Below, piece by piece: positions 30,685-34,172 of a DNA stretch of 34,172 bases. Below the pieces are notes generated by a model. That model saw only the letters and a program-made list of their open reading frames with translations, was not told where the DNA came from and searched no databases. Location of the stretch: assembly GCA_903857985.1 (NCBI GenBank), contig CAIOGW010000046.1, positions 1 to 34,172 of the forward strand. The letters run 5' to 3'. The position numbers were made by a program, and so were the translations under genes. This DNA is from an uncultured Microbacteriaceae bacterium. Lineage in GTDB: Bacteria; Actinomycetota; Actinomycetes; Actinomycetales; Microbacteriaceae. The first letter of the stretch is position 1. Each line of letters begins with the position of its first letter.

Positions 30685-31116
30685 CTAGAACAGTCCGGGA
30701 ATCACCTCCTCCGACGTGTTGGCGAATGCGGTCTCATGGTCGGCCAGATAGGTTGCCCAGGCCTCGGCGTCCCAAATTTCGATGCGGTTACCAGCACCAA
30801 TCACGGTGAGGTCACGGCGCAGGCCCGCATAATCTCGCAATACCTGAGGAATCGTGATGCGGTTCTGCGCGTCAGGAGTTTCGTCGCTAGCACCCGAGAG
30901 AAATACCCGGAGAAAATCGCGAGCTGCCCGGCTCGTCACGGGCGCTTGGCGGATGCGGTCGTTCAGTTCACCAAACTCCGACTCGCTGAATACGTAGAGG
31001 CAGTTTTCTTGACCGCGGGTAAGGACTAATCCGGCAGCAAGTTCAGCGCGGAACTTGGCCGGAAGAATGACCCGCCCCTTGTCATCAAGTTTGGGCGCGT
31101 GAGTTCCGAGAAACAT
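30685..31116 (-). CDS. mraZ: Transcriptional regulator MraZ
   Basis: [43 protein letters not shown]; start at 31116 after AAGGAGGTG. Confidence 0.98.
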   Translation of the reverse strand: MFLGTHAPKLDDKGRVILPAKFRAELAAGLVLTRGQENCLYVFSESEFGELNDRIRQAPVTSRAARDFLRVFLSGASDETPDAQNRITIPQVLRDYAGLRRDLTVIGAGNRIEIWDAEAWATYLADHETAFANTSEEVIPGLF

Positions 31117-31160
31117 GGTGCGCACCTCCTTGATCACACGGCCTGACGAGGACTACATTT

Positions 31161-31184
31161 CCACTTTACTCCACTTTCAACCAC
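31161..31184 (-). promoter_or_regulatory. MraZ box (three GTGG repeats phased at 10 bp)
   Basis: Minus strand GTGGTTGAAA GTGGAGTAAA GTGGAAATG; matches the AAAGTG[G/T]-type repeats described for MraZ, located upstream of mraZ. Confidence 0.85.
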
Positions 31185-31328
31185 AAATCTACCTAAACAG
31201 GAAGTTTTATGAATTTTCTCTCCGATATGCATTGATTTTAAAGCATTTTTTAAGTGGAGGAAATTGTCATCATTGCGTGACTCATCGTCGTCGACATCGA
31301 TAAGGAAGGGAATGTGCGTGCAGCGGCA

Positions 31329-31353
31329 CAAAAAAAGCCCGGCGTAAGCCGGA
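31329..31353 (-). terminator. Rho-independent terminator downstream of the DUF3040 gene
   Basis: Minus strand GTCCGGC-TTAC-GCCGGGC followed by TTTTTTTG. Confidence 0.75.
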
Positions 31354-31441
31354 CCAGAATGTAGAGCTGTTGCGAAGCGCCGTCACCGACGCGGATTCTC
31401 GCGCGGAAGACTTGCGCTATCGCGTCTCTTTAGCGCTCACG

Positions 31442-31801
31442 CTAGAGGCGATCCTCCTGATTGCCGTCCCAGCGCTGTTCCATGCGCTGCATGAAGCTCG
31501 AGCGCGCTCCACTCTTTGCCTGCGTGCGTGTCGCAGAGGAATCTGTGGCCTTGCCCGGTTTAGCCGCAAGCATGACACCGGCGAACATGACGGCAAACCC
31601 AATAACGCCTAGGGCGATGAGCTGACTCGTCACACCGACCACCAGGCCGACAAGTCCGATAACGAGAACGATGATGCCGACGACCAGCGAGCGATACGAC
31701 GGACGGCCCGCGGGTCTGGCCGGATGAACGTCGGCCTTGCTCCCATAGAGGTTGCGTTCCATCTCATCGAGAAGTCGCTGCTCATGCTCAGACAGTGGCA
31801 C
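31442..31801 (-). CDS. DUF3040 domain-containing protein
   Basis: MPLSEHEQRLLDEMERNLY N-terminal signature plus two TM helices; GGGAGGTG ribosome-binding site before the GTG start. Confidence 0.92.
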   Translation of the reverse strand: MPLSEHEQRLLDEMERNLYGSKADVHPARPAGRPSYRSLVVGIIVLVIGLVGLVVGVTSQLIALGVIGFAVMFAGVMLAAKPGKATDSSATRTQAKSGARSSFMQRMEQRWDGNQEDRL

Positions 31802-31876
31802 CGTTCACCTCCCTTGAGTGTCGTTCTGTGCTTAGACAAGAAGTGTAACCCCTCGCGCCGTAGGTAGGGTAGGAAA

Positions 31877-32956
31877 GTGCTGAATGCCGAGAAATGGGTG
31901 CTTGCCACCAACGACCGAATTGCGTCGTTCATTGCGGATGCCGAGAAGTCGTTGTCTCACATGGGCGACGAGGCCGAAGTGTTTATCGAACAGACCCGAA
32001 CCTTCCTCACAGGGGGAAAGCGTTTCCGAGCAATCTGCACCCTCGTGGGATTCGCGAGCGCAACGACACCTCCGGGTGGCCCCGAAGAAACGAACGCCAT
32101 TGATGTCGCTGTGGGCCTGGAATTTTTTCATGCCGCCGCACTTGTGCACGACGACATCATGGATCGATCGGATACTCGGCGAGGCAAGCCCTCGGCGCAC
32201 CGCGCTTTCGACGGGCTTCACCTTCGCAGCGGTTATGCCGGTGACGCCGACCGTTTCGGTGTTTCGTCGGCGCTTCTCTTTGGTGACCTCCTACTCGCCT
32301 TCAGCGACGAGCTGGTCACAGCTGGCATAGCGGGGCAGGGGCCCTCCGGGCGGCGGGCGCGCGTGGAGTTCAACAACATGCGTCGCGACGTCACCGTGGG
32401 CCAGTATCTCGACATTGTCGAGGAAGTGGCTTGGCCGGTTGTCGAACGTGATGCGGCACTAGACCGAGCGATCCGCGTGGTCACTTACAAATCAGCAAAG
32501 TACTCGATTGAGGCTCCCTTGCGAATCGGGGCAGCACTCGCTGGAGCAGACGCCGAAGTACTCGATGGACTCTCGCGATTTGGCCTTCCATTGGGAATTG
32601 CCTTCCAGTTGCGCGATGACCTCCTCGGCGTCTTTGGTGACGAAGCACAAACAGGCAAGCCGGTGGGCGACGACCTTCGCGAGGGCAAGCGGACGGCCCT
32701 CATTGCCATTGCCGAGTCACGCTTGGGTGACGCCACAACCTCTCTCGCGGGTCTCGGGGATGATCACCTCTCGCCAGCGCGCGTGGCAGAAATTCAAACC
32801 TTGCTTCGCAACGTCGGGGCTGAGGAGGCGGTTGAGCGAATGATTGCCGACCATCTTGCGCAGGCACACGCCGCACTCGCCGACATTCCCGTGAGTGAAA
32901 GCGTGAGAACGGCTCTCGGCGATATTGCCCGAATTGTTACGGCACGATCTGCCTAG
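31877..32956 (+). CDS. Polyprenyl (geranylgeranyl-type) diphosphate synthase
   Basis: Aspartate-rich motif LVHDDIMDRSDTRRGKP; second motif FQLRDDLLGVFGD; GGKRFRAICTLVGF. Confidence 0.95.
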   Translation: MLNAEKWVLATNDRIASFIADAEKSLSHMGDEAEVFIEQTRTFLTGGKRFRAICTLVGFASATTPPGGPEETNAIDVAVGLEFFHAAALVHDDIMDRSDTRRGKPSAHRAFDGLHLRSGYAGDADRFGVSSALLFGDLLLAFSDELVTAGIAGQGPSGRRARVEFNNMRRDVTVGQYLDIVEEVAWPVVERDAALDRAIRVVTYKSAKYSIEAPLRIGAALAGADAEVLDGLSRFGLPLGIAFQLRDDLLGVFGDEAQTGKPVGDDLREGKRTALIAIAESRLGDATTSLAGLGDDHLSPARVAEIQTLLRNVGAEEAVERMIADHLAQAHAALADIPVSESVRTALGDIARIVTARSA

Positions 32957-32989
32957 TTAGCCCTCGACATCGGGCGGCGCATTTTCTCA

Positions 32990-33322
32990 CTAGCCCAGGG
33001 CTTGGGCAATCCGACGAACCTCGGTTTTTCGGCCCGCCCGGAGCGCGTCAATGGGTGAACAACCCAAACTGTCATCCATGTCGGTGAGCCACTGCACAGC
33101 CTCATCATCCGAAAACACCGCGTCTGCTAAAAGATGAAGGGTGCCGCGCAACTCCGGAAGGGGAGCGCCGTCTCGAATGAAAAGGGCGGGCACACTCAGA
33201 ATGCCGTCGCGGCGAATTGCCAGGAGGTGGCGATCTTCAATTAATCGACGGACACGACTCTGGGGCAAGCCCAAAAGGTCAACCAGGTCCGGAACCGTGA
33301 GCCACTCGGCTGCTGCTACCAC
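32990..33322 (-). CDS. Rv2175c-like winged/helix-turn-helix DNA-binding protein
   Basis: AAAEWLTVPDLVDLLGLPQSRVRRLIEDRHLLAIRRDG helix-turn-helix; C-terminal WLTDMDDSLGCSPIDALRAGRKTEVRRIAQALG; start codon uncertain. Confidence 0.85.
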   Translation of the reverse strand: MVAAAEWLTVPDLVDLLGLPQSRVRRLIEDRHLLAIRRDGILSVPALFIRDGAPLPELRGTLHLLADAVFSDDEAVQWLTDMDDSLGCSPIDALRAGRKTEVRRIAQALG

Positions 33323-33393
33323 ACCTCCACTCTGCCATGTCCACTGACGTGCTGACAACGGCCGGACACGACACGCCGACTCGGAGCATTGCA

Positions 33394-33458
33394 TAAATGC
33401 ATACCGGGTGAGTCTAAAGTTTATGTAAATGCATACCGCGTGAACTTAAAGCTTCATG
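33394..33458. repeat. Imperfect direct tandem repeat, two copies of 32-33 bp
   Basis: TAAATGCATACCGGGTGAGTCTAAAGTTTATG followed directly by TAAATGCATACCGCGTGAACTTAAAGCTTCATG. Confidence 0.85.
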
Positions 33459-33494
33459 TTGCACCTGAAGTAAAACGGCCGGAAGGAGACGCGC

Positions 33495-34064
33495 ATGCCA
33501 AACACTTTCCGTGCGCGCCGCCGCAGCGTGCTGGCCATCCCCACAGCCGTGGCCACGATCACGAGCCTCATTTTTGGCATCAATGCCGAGGCACTTGAGG
33601 CCGATTCACACCATGGGCCAGAGCTCGGGCACAAGGACTCTCCCCAACCCTTGCGCGCGGCCGATTCCCCGTCCGATAACTCACCGCGCACGACGAACCG
33701 CAACGGCAGCTATGAGGTGCGCGAGGGAGACACAATCTCCGCAATCGCGGCCTCTTTTGGTGTGTCATCCGTCGAGCTCTTGGCGGCAAACGGACTGAGC
33801 TGGAGAACACTCATTTTTGCGGGCCAACGACTCGAAATCCCCCGGACGACATCGGGCACCGCAGAGCACGACCGCGTCGACACGGTCGTTCGATACCGCG
33901 TCGCCACGGGCGACACTCTCGAAGCCATCGCGCGAGCGCACGGCGTGCAGCCCCGAGCGCTGATGTCGGCCAATGGCCTGGACAAATCAAGCCGACTCAC
34001 GGTGGGCCAACGACTCGTCGTGCCCAACCGCCAGGTCATGAGCGAAATTGCCGCACTCGCCTGA
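33495..34064 (+). CDS. Secreted LysM peptidoglycan-binding protein (two LysM domains)
   Basis: Signal-peptide-like N-terminus (MPNTFRARRRSVLAIPTAVATITSLIFG); LysM 1 YEVREGDTISAIAASFGVSSVELLAANGL; LysM 2 YRVATGDTLEAIARAHGVQPRALMSANGL; GGAAGGAG ribosome-binding site. Confidence 0.93.
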   Translation: MPNTFRARRRSVLAIPTAVATITSLIFGINAEALEADSHHGPELGHKDSPQPLRAADSPSDNSPRTTNRNGSYEVREGDTISAIAASFGVSSVELLAANGLSWRTLIFAGQRLEIPRTTSGTAEHDRVDTVVRYRVATGDTLEAIARAHGVQPRALMSANGLDKSSRLTVGQRLVVPNRQVMSEIAALA

Positions 34065-34093
34065 GCCCCGGTGTTTCACACCCGAAAAGTAGC

Positions 34094-34107
34094 CCTACGT
34101 TCGTAGG
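34094..34107. promoter_or_regulatory. Inverted repeat CCTACG-TT-CGTAGG overlapping a TAGGAT -10-like element
   Basis: Perfect 6-bp arms; TAGGAT at 34104-34109 lies 7 nt upstream of the GTG at 34117. Confidence 0.45.
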
Positions 34108-34116
34108 ATTTGGCTT

Positions 34117-34172
34117 GTGGCACAGTCGGATTCGGATGCGATGATCGGTCGTCTTATCGACGGACGCTATCA
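34117..34172 (+). CDS. Probable serine/threonine protein kinase, 5' fragment
   Basis: VAQSDSDAMIGRLIDGRY: resembles the I-G-x-L-I-D-G-R-Y start of actinobacterial STPKs; next to an Rv2175c-like gene as pknL is in mycobacteria; truncated by the window end. Confidence 0.7.
   Translation, partial: MAQSDSDAMIGRLIDGRY

Noticed and set aside
1-34172. Search for mobile elements, CRISPR arrays, tRNA/rRNA genes, defence or phage genes
   Set aside because: No transposase or integrase ORFs, no spaced repeat array and no recognisable RNA gene seen; the window is accounted for by conserved housekeeping genes.

Overview
This is a 34 kb chromosomal window from a high-GC actinobacterium. Gene order and protein sequences look like family Microbacteriaceae, which is an inference. 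Almost everything is core and most of it lies on the minus strand. In minus-strand transcription order the core is a complete dcw (division and cell wall) cluster: mraZ-rsmH-ftsL-like-ftsI-murE-murF-mraY-murD-ftsW-murG-murC-ftsQ-ftsZ-yggS-sepF-yggT-divIVA-lspA-rluD. It continues into dnaE-hisD-nrdR-pyrD. Further along are an M20 peptidase, an erpA-type Fe-S carrier and ctaC-ctaD-ctaF (cytochrome c oxidase). A DUF3043 gene sits on the plus strand. The right end resembles the mycobacterial Rv2173-Rv2176 neighbourhood: a polyprenyl synthetase, an Rv2175c-like DNA-binding protein, a LysM secreted protein, and the start of a Ser/Thr kinase. I found no mobile elements, CRISPR arrays, rRNA or tRNA, and no convincing undescribed multi-gene system. 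The observations most worth checking are: (i) MurE carries FHPR where the DNPR motif is expected; (ii) FtsI carries KTS in place of KTG; (iii) an imperfect ~32-bp tandem repeat containing TAAATGCATACCG lies in the intergenic region before the LysM gene; (iv) the murG-murC junction has mutually exclusive hairpins that reach the murC ribosome-binding site; (v) an inverted repeat overlaps a putative leaderless promoter of the kinase; (vi) three 10-bp-phased MraZ boxes lie upstream of mraZ.
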